The translations under genes were made by a program, and so were the position numbers. The notes beneath the pieces were generated by a model. The model was not told where the DNA came from. It did not search any database and saw only the letters and a program-made list of their open reading frames with translations. Source: Micrococcaceae bacterium (lineage in GTDB: Bacteria; Actinomycetota; Actinomycetes; Actinomycetales; Micrococcaceae). From it: a stretch of DNA of 56,963 nt. The stretch spans positions 1-56,963 of the forward strand of contig JABXHI010000013.1 in the NCBI GenBank assembly GCA_013393415.1, in the 5' to 3' direction. Positions 17,023 to 26,145 of the stretch are shown here, one piece after another; position 1 is the first letter of the stretch; every line of letters starts with the position of its first letter.

Positions 17023-17942
17023 GCGGTCTCCAATGCGCGTCGAAGGTCTCTGCGAGCGCGAACTCGGGCAAGTGCCGTCGTGATGATACTGCGTTGAGGA
17101 GAGAACACGAGCGACACAACGAAGATGGCGAACAGTGTCAACACGATCAGCGGACCGGTGGGAGCGTTGACCACGGCGATCGACAAGTATGCACCCACGC
17201 CTGAACCGACGGCTCCGAAGATGGCCGAAAGCGTGACCACGGCGCCGAGACTTTTGGTCCATTGGCGTGCGGCAGCAGGCGGTGTGACGATAAAGGCCAC
17301 CATCAGGACAAGGCCTACTGATTTCACACCGATGACGATAGCCAACACGATGGTTGTGAACGTCAACGTGTCGATGAGTCGGACATTCAGGCCCAGCACG
17401 GTGGCATGCTGCGGATCAAAGCTGCGCAGCGCGAACTCTTTGAAAAACAGCAGCATGATAACCAGGGCAATCCCACCGACGATCACGCTGGCTCGCAGGT
17501 CAGAAACGGTCATCACTGAGGCGTTACCAAACAGGTAGTCCTGAATCCCGCCTTTGCCAGGAAACGCGCCGTCAGAAATCACACGCATCAACAGCATTCC
17601 GGCGCCGAAGAAGACCGTCAGGGTGACCGCCATCGACGTGTCGATCCGTATTTTTGTGGCCCTGGTGACGGCGTTGGCGAATAACGCCGCGATGGTACCT
17701 ACCACCATCGCCCCGATGATCAGTCCGATCATATTGCGCCCGTCGATACCGAGCACGGTGACGGCAGTGAGAAACGCCAACAAGGTACCCGGGAGCGCTG
17801 CGTGCGAAATGACATCCGAAATCAATGATTGTTTTCGCAGATACGCGAAGCTGCCGAGGGCACCGGCCACAATTCCAATGACCATGGTCCCGAAGAACAC
17901 CATGCGGTAGGTGTGGTTACCGAAGAACTCGATGAGACTCAT
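17019..17942 (-). CDS. Mn/Zn ABC transporter permease (first subunit)
   Basis: This 307-residue ABC-3 family permease starts at ATG 17942. It has eight or nine membrane helices and the family segments FAYLRKQSLISDVISHAALPG and VGLVLMVAFIVTPPAAARQW. Two related permeases in one operon suggest a heterodimeric channel. It overlaps the ATPase gene upstream and the second permease downstream by 4 bases each. The family transports Mn2+, Zn2+ or Fe2+; the sequence does not settle which. Confidence 0.92.
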   Translation of the reverse strand: MSLIEFFGNHTYRMVFFGTMVIGIVAGALGSFAYLRKQSLISDVISHAALPGTLLAFLTAVTVLGIDGRNMIGLIIGAMVVGTIAALFANAVTRATKIRIDTSMAVTLTVFFGAGMLLMRVISDGAFPGKGGIQDYLFGNASVMTVSDLRASVIVGGIALVIMLLFFKEFALRSFDPQHATVLGLNVRLIDTLTFTTIVLAIVIGVKSVGLVLMVAFIVTPPAAARQWTKSLGAVVTLSAIFGAVGSGVGAYLSIAVVNAPTGPLIVLTLFAIFVVSLVFSPQRSIITTALARVRARRDLRRALETA

Positions 17943-18685
17943 CGGATGGACTCCAGAAACGCGGCACTGTCATCGGTCACATCATATGTCGTGCGAATAT
18001 TATCGCGCGTGAAGACGTCCTCGACGGCCCCGTGGGCTACGATACGACGGTTCAGCAGGGTTACGTGATCGCAGTAGTCAGCCAGGGTCGCCAGATCGTG
18101 GTGCACAATAACAATGGTTTTACCGCTGGCCTGCAGTGCACGAAGTACCTCGACCATCGACTGCTGGGATCGGGCGTCGATGCCTTGAAATGGTTCATCC
18201 AGGAAGTACAGGTCTGGCTGTTGCACGAGGGCACGCGCCAAGAATACGCGCTGACGTTGCCCGCCGGAGAGCTCACCAATCTGGCGACGAGCAAGTTCCG
18301 CCATTCCGGTTTGTTCCAACGCGTCGTAAGCCAATGCGCGGTGTTTTGCTCTGGGGCGCCGAAACAACCCAAGCGAACCGTAGGTGCCCATCGTGACCAC
18401 ATCGATGACCGTGGTCGGGAAATCCCAATCCACCGACGTGGATTGAGGCATATATCCGACCCGTTGACGCATCTTGGCAACCGGCTGACCGAAGAACTCG
18501 ACGTTACCGGTCAGCGGCTTCACTAAACCCAGCATGGCCTTGATGAGTGTGGATTTTCCGGCCCCGTTGGGACCGACAATCCCCATGACCGCACCATCCG
18601 GCACTTGGAAATCCACCGTATAGAGCACCGGCTCGGCTCGATACGCCACCGCGAGGTTCTGTGTTGCGCATGCAAGGTTGGTCAC
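17939..18685 (-). CDS. Mn/Zn ABC transporter ATP-binding protein
   Basis: This 248-residue ATPase starts at GTG 18685, overlapping the binding-protein gene. Walker A is GPNGAGKST, the Q-loop lies near MPQSTSVDWDFP, the ABC signature is LSGGQRQRV, Walker B is LYFLDEP and the switch His is in VHHDLATL. The VDWDFPTTV sequence after the Q-loop is characteristic of Mn/Zn ATPases of the MntB/ZnuC group. It powers import through the two permeases encoded next. Confidence 0.94.
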   Translation of the reverse strand: MTNLACATQNLAVAYRAEPVLYTVDFQVPDGAVMGIVGPNGAGKSTLIKAMLGLVKPLTGNVEFFGQPVAKMRQRVGYMPQSTSVDWDFPTTVIDVVTMGTYGSLGLFRRPRAKHRALAYDALEQTGMAELARRQIGELSGGQRQRVFLARALVQQPDLYFLDEPFQGIDARSQQSMVEVLRALQASGKTIVIVHHDLATLADYCDHVTLLNRRIVAHGAVEDVFTRDNIRTTYDVTDDSAAFLESIR

Positions 18686-19632
18686 TCGGTGCCTTCTCCC
18701 AGCGCATCGGCAATCGCATTGGCATTGTGTTCAAACACACCGAGGTACGTCTCAACGCCCTCTTCGGCACCCAGAGAATCGGCGTACAGTTCCTGGTTGG
18801 AGACCTCGACTTCCCAACCCCGGTCTCGTACTGCTTCCTGCAAACTGGTGATCGCCTGCGGGTTGGCCTGGTTGTCTTGGAAGATCACCGGAACTTCATG
18901 ATCAGCAGTCAGATCGGCCAGTTCCGAGAGCTCGCTGGCGCTCAGCGCCGCTTCGGTGGACACGTAGTCGGTGGCGCGAACATCCAGATCATAGGTTTCG
19001 CCGAAATAGTTGAACGCATCGTGACCTGTAATCAGCATGCGAGGCTCAGGCACATCCGCCAACAAGTCCTCGACCTCCGCAGCGGTGTCGGCAATCTCTT
19101 GCTGATACGTTTCCGCATTGGCACGGTAATCCTCTGAATGCTCTGGATCCGCGGCCGCGAGTTTTTCGGCGACGTGGTCGACAACCAGCGACCAAGCTTC
19201 CGGGCTGTTCCACACGTGTGGATCATGGAAGGCGTTGCCCCGGTCATCAGTTTCGGGCCAGGACAACAACATGTCTTCGGGTAATTGATCAGCTACAGCT
19301 AGCTGACTGTCCCCCTGGGCCTGCAAGATATCGATCATTTGTGCTTCCAGGTGCAAACCGTTCCACAAGACGACGTCGGATTCTTCAATGGTTTGAATGT
19401 CTTGGGTGGAGGGCTGGTAGGTATGCGGATCGCCGCCGGGCCCAACCATCGTGATGACCTCTGCGTCAGGCGCGATATTTTCGACGGCATCGGCGAGGTA
19501 CCCGGTCGTTGCATAGACGGTCAGCTCTTCATTGCCCTGTGCTTCTGGTGTGGAGCTCCCAGCACAGCTGGCGAAGACGAGCACAGCCGCCGTGCTAAGA
19601 ACGGCGACGCTCAGCCGACGAGATTTCAACAT
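18682..19632 (-). CDS. Mn/Zn-binding lipoprotein of the ABC importer
   Basis: This 316-residue cluster A-I solute-binding protein has a lipoprotein signal ending FASC with the lipidated Cys at residue 23. Likely metal ligands are the His in GGDPHTYQPS, the His in FHDPHVWNS, an acidic residue in the VIFQDNQANPQ segment and an Asp near LYADSLG. Many Zn-specific proteins carry a long His-rich loop. None is present here, which slightly favours Mn2+. It is the first gene of the four-gene importer operon, whose order is binding protein, ATPase, permease, permease. Confidence 0.9.
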   Translation of the reverse strand: MLKSRRLSVAVLSTAAVLVFASCAGSSTPEAQGNEELTVYATTGYLADAVENIAPDAEVITMVGPGGDPHTYQPSTQDIQTIEESDVVLWNGLHLEAQMIDILQAQGDSQLAVADQLPEDMLLSWPETDDRGNAFHDPHVWNSPEAWSLVVDHVAEKLAAADPEHSEDYRANAETYQQEIADTAAEVEDLLADVPEPRMLITGHDAFNYFGETYDLDVRATDYVSTEAALSASELSELADLTADHEVPVIFQDNQANPQAITSLQEAVRDRGWEVEVSNQELYADSLGAEEGVETYLGVFEHNANAIADALGEGTE

Positions 19633-19807
19633 GACATGGCCCCTGACGTATGTTCTTCATGAGTCGTACCTTATATACGTGCCCACGAACATGCAACTAC
19701 GTCGTGCCGTACTTTGCTGAGTTGAACTCTCGTACCTCAGTTCGGCACCACTTAGAACGCCACAACCTGAGGGCGGCCGGTGTAGTGACACCCCGCCCCA
19801 CCGGCTC
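19633..19807 (-). promoter_or_regulatory. Promoter region of the metal importer with inverted repeats
   Basis: The 175 bases upstream of the importer contain two inverted repeats. One is GAGTTGAACTC at 19719-19729 (perfect, 11 bp); the other is a pair of ACGTAT/ATACGT arms near 19648 and 19676. Mn/Zn importers in actinobacteria are usually repressed by a DtxR/MntR- or Zur-type protein. No close match to an IdeR box is visible, so the regulator cannot be named. Confidence 0.35.
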
Positions 19808-20884
19808 CTAGCTGTTGACGCCAACACCGAGCTGATAATGCTGCGCGATGAGCTCGATGGTGCGCACGTGCACGGCGCGCGACGAGCCCATGGTCACAAG
19901 CATGATTTCATCGGCCTGGGTCTACTCATAGAGCCGATCTAGCGCAGCAGCAACGGTGGCGCCCGTACCATTGACGAACCGCTTATCGTAAACGTCCAGG
20001 ACGTGGCGCTCATTGAGCGTTGCCGGGTAGTTTGCTACCTCTTCGGGCGGCAGGAGACTGTAAGACTCGCGCTTAAACATCCGCAACATGACCATCCCAG
20101 CGGTACGCGCCTGGAGCGCAGCTTCATGCGGATCGTCGTGAGCCACTACCCCAAGACTCACCAGCGCATAGGGTTCAGCGAGGACTTCAGAAGGTTGGAA
20201 CTGCTCGCGGTAGAGGCGCAGTGCGCTGACGGCATCTGCGTCGCCAAACTGCAAAGCGAAGGCGTAGGGCCGTCCGAGCTCGGCGGCCAAGTGTATGGAG
20301 AATGTCGAGGAGCCCAGAATCCACTCTTCTGGGCTAAGGTCTGCGGCTGGCACGCGGTTTTCGACATTCTGCCATGGCCCCGGCACGGCATGGACGTGCT
20401 GGTATGGGTGCCCTGACGGGAAGTCAGCGCGCAAGAAACCCAGCAGCTCATCGACCTGTTCGCCAAAGTTGTCGTTGGCATGTTTATGACGACGCAAGGC
20501 TGCTGCGGTGGCCATATCTGTACCTGGGGGTCGACCCAACCCAAGGTCGATGCGACCCGGAGCCATCGCATTGAGCATGCCGAACTGCTCAGCTATCAAC
20601 AGTGGCGCGTGGTTCGGCAGCATGACGCCACCTGCCCCGAGGCGGATGTTAGTGGTTTCACCGATCAATCGAGCCAGCATGAGCTACGGCGACGACGTCG
20701 AAGCGCCGGGCATCGCGTGGTGCTCTGACATCCAGAACCGCTGATACCCGAGCTGGCCTGCGACCTTAGCCAGGTTGATCACTTCGCCAAAGGCATCCTC
20801 CACGGTTTGCCCTACGGCAGTATGTGCATTGTCGAGTACCGACAGAGTGAACGGCGCAGTACTGGTCTGTTGCGTTGATTCCAA
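19808..20884 (-). pseudogene. LLM-class flavin oxidoreductase with two in-frame TAG codons
   Basis: The reading frame is open for 359 codons apart from two TAG codons, at complement 20681-20683 or very close (after ASTSSP) and at 19922-19924 (after DRLYE). Sequence on both sides is family-like. Before the first stop it reads WMSEHHAMPG; after it, MLARLIGETTNIRLGAGGVMLPNHAPL. After the second it reads TQADEIMLVTMGSS, the usual C-terminal segment. The probable start is TTG 20884, with GAGG 8 bases upstream. This is a luciferase-like flavoenzyme of the single-component MsnO8-like type. There is no frameshift. I call it a young pseudogene; amber readthrough is a less likely alternative. Confidence 0.8.
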
Positions 20885-20926
20885 CTTCAAATCCTCAAGG
20901 TACAAGTAACTCTATTGCGTGATGGT

Positions 20927-21514
20927 ATGACTACGTTATTTCCCGCACCCGGGTCGGATCAGTATGTGAGTCTCGAGCTGGCCAACACCGTGGTGACGTT
21001 GCCCGGCGAAGAAATCGAATACGGTTTGGCCAGCCCAGAAGATGCCACCGGCTGGCTCATCAGTCATGCGTTGGTGCCCGAAGATACCCAATTACTGCCG
21101 TATTGCTAGAACCAGTTGACTGGGCTGCGTGTCCACTTGCGGGAATTATTCAGCGCGAAAGTTCGCGGCGCTGTCCCTGCCGACACAGTGTTGGCAGCCG
21201 TCAACAACTCGATGCAGAAGATTTCGAGTGCACCAGAGTTACAATATGATCAGCAGCAGGGATTTTACCGCCAGCATATCCACCCGGTTACCCAACTGGT
21301 TGAGCACGCTATGGCCCTGGTCAGCGACGATGCAGCAGCGCTACTCACCGGTGAACACAGTGACCTGCTAACCCAGTGTGAATCCGCACCGTGTGATCGA
21401 TTCTATGTGCGCACACACGCTCGGCGTCGTTGGTGCTCGACTCGATGTGGGGACAGGGTGCGGGCAGCGCGAGCATACGCGCGCAAGCAGCAATCCGCGA
21501 CACCTGCCCAATAG
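20927..21514 (+). pseudogene. ABATE-domain/CGNR zinc-finger protein with an in-frame TAG
   Basis: From ATG 20927 the frame runs 196 codons to 21514 with a single TAG at 21107-21109, after LLPYC; it resumes NQLTGLRVHLRELF. The first part matches the N-terminal ABATE domain (FVSLELANTVV-like YVSLELANTVV). The end is a CGNR-type zinc finger with CDRFYVRTHARRRWCST and CGDRVRAARAYARK. Such proteins are probable stress-related transcription regulators. A CAG-to-TAG transition would explain the stop. It is divergent from the amber-interrupted flavin oxidoreductase 42 bases away, and the two damaged genes may have been a functional pair. Confidence 0.78.
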
Positions 21515-21519
21515 AAAGG

Positions 21520-21849
21520 TCAGCGGGGAACAATAAGTCGCTGCAGAGGACCTTCAAAGCGTGCGACCGCAATCTTAACCTCGGTCAGTTCTGTCTGGAC
21601 GTCATGAATTCGCTCGCCCATGCGATCGAAACGCTCGTCTACCTTGTCAAACCGTGCATCGGTGTTTGCCTGCGCCCGGGCAACCTGTGACCCCACCTCA
21701 TCGATTTTGGCCATGAGCATGGTCCGCTCCTGGACCGTTTGAGCATCACTGCGTCGAATCAACCATGCGAAACCAGCATAAAACCCACCGCCAAGAGTTA
21801 TCAACAAACTGGCGGCGATAATGATGGTCTCGATCACTTCAACCGGCAT
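21520..21849 (-). CDS. Small membrane-anchored coiled-coil protein (paralogue of 52387)
   Basis: This 109-residue protein starts at ATG 21849, with GGGAG 7 bases upstream. It has one membrane helix (IIIAASLLITLGGGFYAGFAWL) at the N-terminus and then a coiled coil with repeating FDKVDERFDRM and the end VKIAVARFEGP. The protein at 52387-52629 shares the layout and the pattern FAWxxRR, DERFDRM, IQTELSEVKV, ARLEGP, so the two are paralogues. The function is unknown; the topology suggests a self-associating membrane scaffold. An upstream in-frame start exists, but its extension is not conserved in the paralogue. Confidence 0.75.
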   Translation of the reverse strand: MPVEVIETIIIAASLLITLGGGFYAGFAWLIRRSDAQTVQERTMLMAKIDEVGSQVARAQANTDARFDKVDERFDRMGERIHDVQTELTEVKIAVARFEGPLQRLIVPR

Positions 21850-22074
21850 GTGCATACTCCCATTGTGCCTATGAATCACCGTATATGCCAGCGAATCTAT
21901 GACATTCTGCCCCGATATGAAACTATGCCAGCGTTCTTTGTGGATAACTCGACATGAAGTCATCTGAGGAAGCCGTTGATGTCTGCGCTGTTTCGAGTTC
22001 AATGCTGACAATAGTCAGCTTTTTGGGCACCCAGCGTAAGCTGAGACATAGCTTTCGATGTAAGGAGCTTGAAC

Positions 22075-23058
22075 ATGACCACCCCGGTAAAAATTGCCAT
22101 CACCGGCGCAGCTGGCCAAATCGGCTACAGCCTGCTGTTTCGCATCGCATCCGGTGCGCTCTTTGGGCCAGATGTTCCCGTCCAGTTACGTCTCTTAGAG
22201 ATCTCGGCGGGCATGCAAGCGCTTGAAGGCGTCGCTATGGAACTCGACGATTGCGCTTTCCCACTGTTGGATTCCGTAGAACTTGGTGATAACGCCGAGC
22301 ATATTTTCAATGGCGCAAACCTCGCCCTGCTGGTCGGAGCCCGCCCACGAAGCAAGGGAATAGAACGCAAGGATCTGCTGGATGCCAACGGTGCGATATT
22401 TACCGAACAGGGCAAGGCACTGAACAAGGTCGCAGCCGGGGACGTTCGCATCGGCGTCACCGGCAATCCGGCGAATACGAACGCGATGATCGCGATGAAC
22501 AATGCCCCGGATATCCCGGCCGAACGCTTCAGTGCGCTCACCCGACTCGACCACAACCGCGCCCTCGCGCAGCTGGCCCGCAAAACCCAATCCAGGGTCG
22601 ACGAGATCACGAACATGACGATCTGGGGCAACCATTCGGCAACGCAGTATCCAGATATTTATCACGCCAAGATCAATGGTCACAGTGCAGCAGAGTTGGT
22701 AGATCAACACTGGATTGAAGATGATTTCATCCCCACGGTCGCCCAACGCGGATCGGCCATTATTGAGGCTCGAGGCGCATCATCGGCGGCCTCAGCTGCT
22801 TCAGCCACGATCGATGCTGCCCGTGATTGGCTGCACGGCACCCCAGAAGGTGATTGGGTTTCGATGGCCGTAGTTTCCGATAGCTCCTATGGGATACCAG
22901 AAGGTTTGATGTATTCGTTTCCGGTCACCACCCAAGACGGCAACTGGCAGATCGTCCACGATCTTGAGGTCAACGATTTCAGCCGGGCAAAGATGGATGC
23001 CAGCGCGACCGAGCTATCCGAAGAACGAGACACGGTCACTGAGCTCGGGCTATTCTAA
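22075..23058 (+). CDS. mdh: Malate dehydrogenase (NAD-dependent)
   Basis: This TCA-cycle enzyme interconverts malate and oxaloacetate. The start chosen is ATG 22075, with AAGGAG 7 bases upstream, rather than the TTG two codons earlier. The 327-residue protein has the Rossmann motif [17 protein letters not shown], the substrate Arg segment [27 protein letters not shown], the catalytic Asp/His pair in LTRLDHNRA and [11 protein letters not shown], and YSFPVTT. The length is normal for the cytosolic-type family found in actinobacteria. It is monocistronic and intact, in contrast to the amber-interrupted genes nearby. Confidence 0.96.
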   Translation: MTTPVKIAITGAAGQIGYSLLFRIASGALFGPDVPVQLRLLEISAGMQALEGVAMELDDCAFPLLDSVELGDNAEHIFNGANLALLVGARPRSKGIERKDLLDANGAIFTEQGKALNKVAAGDVRIGVTGNPANTNAMIAMNNAPDIPAERFSALTRLDHNRALAQLARKTQSRVDEITNMTIWGNHSATQYPDIYHAKINGHSAAELVDQHWIEDDFIPTVAQRGSAIIEARGASSAASAASATIDAARDWLHGTPEGDWVSMAVVSDSSYGIPEGLMYSFPVTTQDGNWQIVHDLEVNDFSRAKMDASATELSEERDTVTELGLF

Positions 23059-23114
23059 TGTCAACGCGGACGCCGCATTCACCTCGCCGAACAGCAGTGT
23101 TCTAGGCTAGAGGG

Positions 23115-24002
23115 ATGGAGCACACCAATCTGCTGAATGAGACGGCACTGTTATTTGAGGGCGGCGGCATGCGCGCCTCCTACACTTCGGGCATGGTGGT
23201 CACCCTGCTCGAAGAGGGCATTCACGCACCGTTTGTCGCCGGCATTTCGGCAGGTGCATCCCATACCGCCAACTACCTGTCAGAAGACGGCCCGCGAGCG
23301 CGCAGGTCGTTCACCGATTTTGCGGCCGACCCGAATTTTGGTGACTGGCGTACGTTTTTGCGCGGCAAGGGACTGTTTCACGCAGAGTACATTTATGAGC
23401 ACGCGGGCTATCCCGGAATGCCGTTGGAATTTGATTGGGACACGTTCCAGCAGAGCCCTGCACAGTTTAGGGTCGGCGGTTTCGATATCGACTCTGGCGA
23501 AACTGTGTGGTGGGGCAATGACGACGCCCCAACGATGCCGGATCTGATGCGCCAGGTTCGCGCGTCATCGACGATGCCGATTGTGATGCCTCCGGTCGAA
23601 ATTGATGGTCGCACCTATGTGGATGGTGCACTGGGAACCGACGGTGGCGTCCCAATTTCGATTGCCCAGCAGCACGGTTACCAGCGGTATTTGGTGATCA
23701 TGACGCGGGAGAACGAGTACCGCAAGCAGCCCGAGAAATTCCCACAATTTTATCGCGCCTATTTCCGCAAATATCCTGCGGTGGCCGATGCGCTGATCAC
23801 CCGCTGGTGGCGGTATAACCAAACCAAAGAACAGCTGTTCGAACTGCAACGCCAGGGCAAGGCATACCTCTTTATCCCGGATGTCATGCCTGTGGCCAAC
23901 GGCGAGCGCAATGTGGAAAAACTCAACGCCGCGCACACCCTTGGACTGGCCCAGGCGAGGCGAGAACTCCCGGCGATCAAAGAATTCTTGGGGCTGGCCT
24001 AG
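23115..24002 (+). CDS. Patatin-like phospholipase/esterase
   Basis: This 295-residue patatin-fold hydrolase, starting at ATG 23115, shows the oxyanion loop FEGGGMRAS (about 14-22), the nucleophile elbow GISAGAS (Ser45) and the catalytic Asp in YVDGALG (about residue 169). There is no signal peptide, so it acts on lipid esters inside the cell or on the inner membrane face. It resembles the YjjU group of bacterial patatins. AGAGGG sits immediately before the ATG, a rather short spacing. The 3' end overlaps the convergent gene at 23999 by 4 bases. Confidence 0.9.
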   Translation: MEHTNLLNETALLFEGGGMRASYTSGMVVTLLEEGIHAPFVAGISAGASHTANYLSEDGPRARRSFTDFAADPNFGDWRTFLRGKGLFHAEYIYEHAGYPGMPLEFDWDTFQQSPAQFRVGGFDIDSGETVWWGNDDAPTMPDLMRQVRASSTMPIVMPPVEIDGRTYVDGALGTDGGVPISIAQQHGYQRYLVIMTRENEYRKQPEKFPQFYRAYFRKYPAVADALITRWWRYNQTKEQLFELQRQGKAYLFIPDVMPVANGERNVEKLNAAHTLGLAQARRELPAIKEFLGLA

Positions 24003-24463
24003 CCCTGCTTGGAGGTGTCACGGGCCTCCTGGGCCGAGGCGACGTCATCGACGATAATCACGATGTGGCGCAGGCTGTGAATAAGCGAACCGTAGACAGG
24101 CCATTCGATATTCGGCAGGCTTTCGGCGTCTGACATCTCGGTCGAAAGTTTCGTGAGTCGTTCCAGCTCCTCTGCCACCGAACCTTCTGGATCAGCGATA
24201 GCCACACCGACGTCGCGGGCGATCTCGACCCAACCCTCACGGAACCGTTCGTCCCAGTCACCAGAAGCATAGGACGCCTCGCGCAGGGTGCGGGTGAGAT
24301 TGCGTAGGTGCGAAATGCCTTCGTCGACCCGGTGCAGGATCTCCTCGTAGCTCACCTCGTCGTGATTACGCCGGTTCTGCGAGTGAAGCATCCTTGGGTT
24401 GCTACGCTCTGACTCGCGCGCCAGCCGCACCGTTTGCCACGCCGAGTTCAATTCTTCGCTCAT
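23999..24463 (-). CDS. Hypothetical helical protein
   Basis: This 154-residue protein starts at ATG 24463 (MSEELNSAWQTVRLARESE). It is rich in charged residues and predicted all-helical, with a region reading VSYEEILHRVDEGISHLRNLTRTLREA and a C-terminal YGSLIHSLRHIVIIVDDV. No signal peptide, membrane helix or known motif is visible. The layout of HxxNL-type helices resembles four-helix-bundle proteins, but I cannot assign a family. Codon use looks normal and the frame is intact, so it is probably a real gene. Confidence 0.65.
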   Translation of the reverse strand: MSEELNSAWQTVRLARESERSNPRMLHSQNRRNHDEVSYEEILHRVDEGISHLRNLTRTLREASYASGDWDERFREGWVEIARDVGVAIADPEGSVAEELERLTKLSTEMSDAESLPNIEWPVYGSLIHSLRHIVIIVDDVASAQEARDTSKQG

Positions 24464-24522
24464 GGAATCAGTTTCTTTCAACCATGCTTCGGCACTGTCG
24501 GTTTCAACGGCTACTGCGTGCT

Positions 24523-25110
24523 GGCGTCATCTACTTGGATTTTGGGTTCATGCTCGGCCAGTCGACTGTATGTGGGGCGTGCCAAGGACGCCGCTTCCAC
24601 GATGACGTACTCGGCTACGAGTTGGATGGTAAGAACATTGCCGATGTGCTCGAGCTGCCCGCCGAAAACGCTTTGGACTATCTGCAGGGTCCCGACGTGA
24701 AGATCACGGCCGCGGCAAAGATCGCGCAGCGATTCATCGACGTCGGACTCGGCTATGTGCGCCTGGGTTAGCCGCTAACCACACTGTCGGGTGGGGAACG
24801 TCAACGTCTGAAACTCATCACCAGCCTGGGCAAGCCGGCTGACATCTATGTGATGAATGAGCCAACGACCGGTTTGCATATCGCTGACGTGGCCCGACTC
24901 GTCAACCTGCTCAACGAGATGGTCGACGACGGGACCACAGTGATTGTCATCGAGCATGATCTCGATATTGCGGCCTCAGACTGGTTGATTGATATTGGGC
25001 CGGGGGCTGGCTCGGCCGGTGGCACTGTCGTCTTCGAGGGCACACCGGCCGAACTCGTCGAGGCTGAAACCCCAACCGGTCAGCATCTGGCGCGGGCTGT
25101 GCAGTATTAG
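24523..25110 (+). pseudogene. UvrA-like ABC ATPase remnant: 5'-truncated, in-frame TAG
   Basis: Only the C-terminal quarter of a UvrA paralogue is left. It contains the zinc-binding CGACQGRRF, then DGKNIADVLEL, the helix ending VGLGYVRLG, a TAG at 24769-24771, then the signature LSGGERQRLKL, Walker B DIYVMNEPTTGLH and the switch VIEHDLDIAAS. Relatives have Gln where the TAG lies, implying a CAG-to-TAG change. Asn in MNEPTTG also replaces the Asp usual in LDEPTTG. No N-terminal Walker A, first ATPase half or start exists upstream. It is a dead gene, related to the UvrA-like antibiotic-resistance or repair ATPases. Confidence 0.88.
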
Positions 25111-26009
25111 CCTGCTGGCGTGAAGTCGGTGCTCCGGATGAATTCTGGTCGAGGCTTCGGCGGGCCAAATGGTTCTTCGACCGCGTTGTCTACCGAGTTA
25201 TAGACCAGAAAAATGTTGGACCGTGCGTACGGCGTGACGTTGCCGTTTGAGGCGTGCATGCAGTTGGAATCGAAAATCACGGCGCCACCTGCGGGTCCTT
25301 CGAGTACGTCAATCCCGTGTCTATCTGCGAAGTCCGTCAGAGTATCTTTATCTGGTACTCCTGCGCCTTGCATTACCAATGATTGCTTGTAATTTTCTTC
25401 CGGGGTGCCACCGGCGCAACTTATATACTCTTTGTGCGATCCGGGCATAATCATGAGCGGCCCATTGAAAGAGTAATTATCGGTCAGCGAGATCGAGACG
25501 CTTGCGGCGCGTGGCGCTGGCATGCCGTCTTCAGCGTGCCATGATTCAAAGTCCGAGTGCCACCAGAAGTCTTTTCCGACGAACCCGGGCTTGTAGTTGA
25601 TGCGGCTCTGATGAATATAGACTTCGGAGCCCAGTATCTGCTCCAGGCGTCGAACGATGCGAGGGTCATTTGCAATCTTCTTGAAGACCTCGTTTGTGCG
25701 GTGCACGTTGAAAACCGAGCGCACTTCATTGGATTCTGCTTCGGTGATGGTAGCTTCGTCGTTTTTCGAAGCAGGGTCCTGGGCTAGCCGTTCGAGTTCC
25801 TCACGGCACTCTTGCAATTCTTCGGGACTCAAGAGCTGTTCGATCGACAGATACCCGGTGTCGTCGAATGTTTGGAGGTCGCTATTCGAGAGCGGACCTT
25901 CCGAATCCCAGCCATAGACGACTGGATCGCGACGTTTGGTGACCGTCGTATGGTCATTGTTCCGAGTTGGATAGTGATCTTTGGTCTCGGTATGTATTGC
26001 GGTATTCAT
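25107..26009 (-). CDS. ectD: Ectoine hydroxylase (EctD)
   Basis: This 2-oxoglutarate/Fe(II)-dependent dioxygenase converts ectoine to 5-hydroxyectoine, an osmo- and thermo-protectant. The 300-residue length fits the family. The EctD signature FWWHSDFESWHAEDGMP carries the iron-binding His and Asp, with the distal His in NCMHASNGN; SRINYKPGF and the 2-oxoglutarate Arg in YARSNIFLVYN are also present. No ectABC genes flank it, so ectoine is made elsewhere or imported. GAAGGAG precedes ATG 26009, and a near-palindrome at 26055-26071 lies in the promoter region. It overlaps the UvrA remnant by 4 bases. Confidence 0.93.
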   Translation of the reverse strand: MNTAIHTETKDHYPTRNNDHTTVTKRRDPVVYGWDSEGPLSNSDLQTFDDTGYLSIEQLLSPEELQECREELERLAQDPASKNDEATITEAESNEVRSVFNVHRTNEVFKKIANDPRIVRRLEQILGSEVYIHQSRINYKPGFVGKDFWWHSDFESWHAEDGMPAPRAASVSISLTDNYSFNGPLMIMPGSHKEYISCAGGTPEENYKQSLVMQGAGVPDKDTLTDFADRHGIDVLEGPAGGAVIFDSNCMHASNGNVTPYARSNIFLVYNSVDNAVEEPFGPPKPRPEFIRSTDFTPAG

Positions 26010-26054
26010 GACACTCCTTCTTCTATCGGTCCGAGATTTTTTCGGATCGGCTTT

Positions 26055-26071
26055 AGTGGTGTGACACTACT
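26055..26071. promoter_or_regulatory. Candidate operator upstream of ectD
   Basis: AGTGGTGTGACACTACT forms 8-base arms around one central base with a single mismatch. It lies 46 bases upstream of the ectD start codon, where a repressor or activator would act. Which protein binds is unknown. Confidence 0.45.
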
Positions 26072-26145
26072 GACGACGTCCATCCTAGAAAAGGAGATGT
26101 GGAGTCTGCAACGATACATCTTCGCGGTTTATCTCACGAAGGCTC

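Noticed and set aside
17023..17262. N-terminal extension of the second Mn/Zn permease
   Set aside because: It overlaps the first permease gene and is Arg-rich; ATG 17022 with the 4-base overlap is the natural start.
19808..25110. A recoded genetic code reading TAG as an amino acid throughout
   Set aside because: Many intact genes in the window stop at TAG with the next gene starting at once, and no suppressor tRNA is visible. Local decay fits better.
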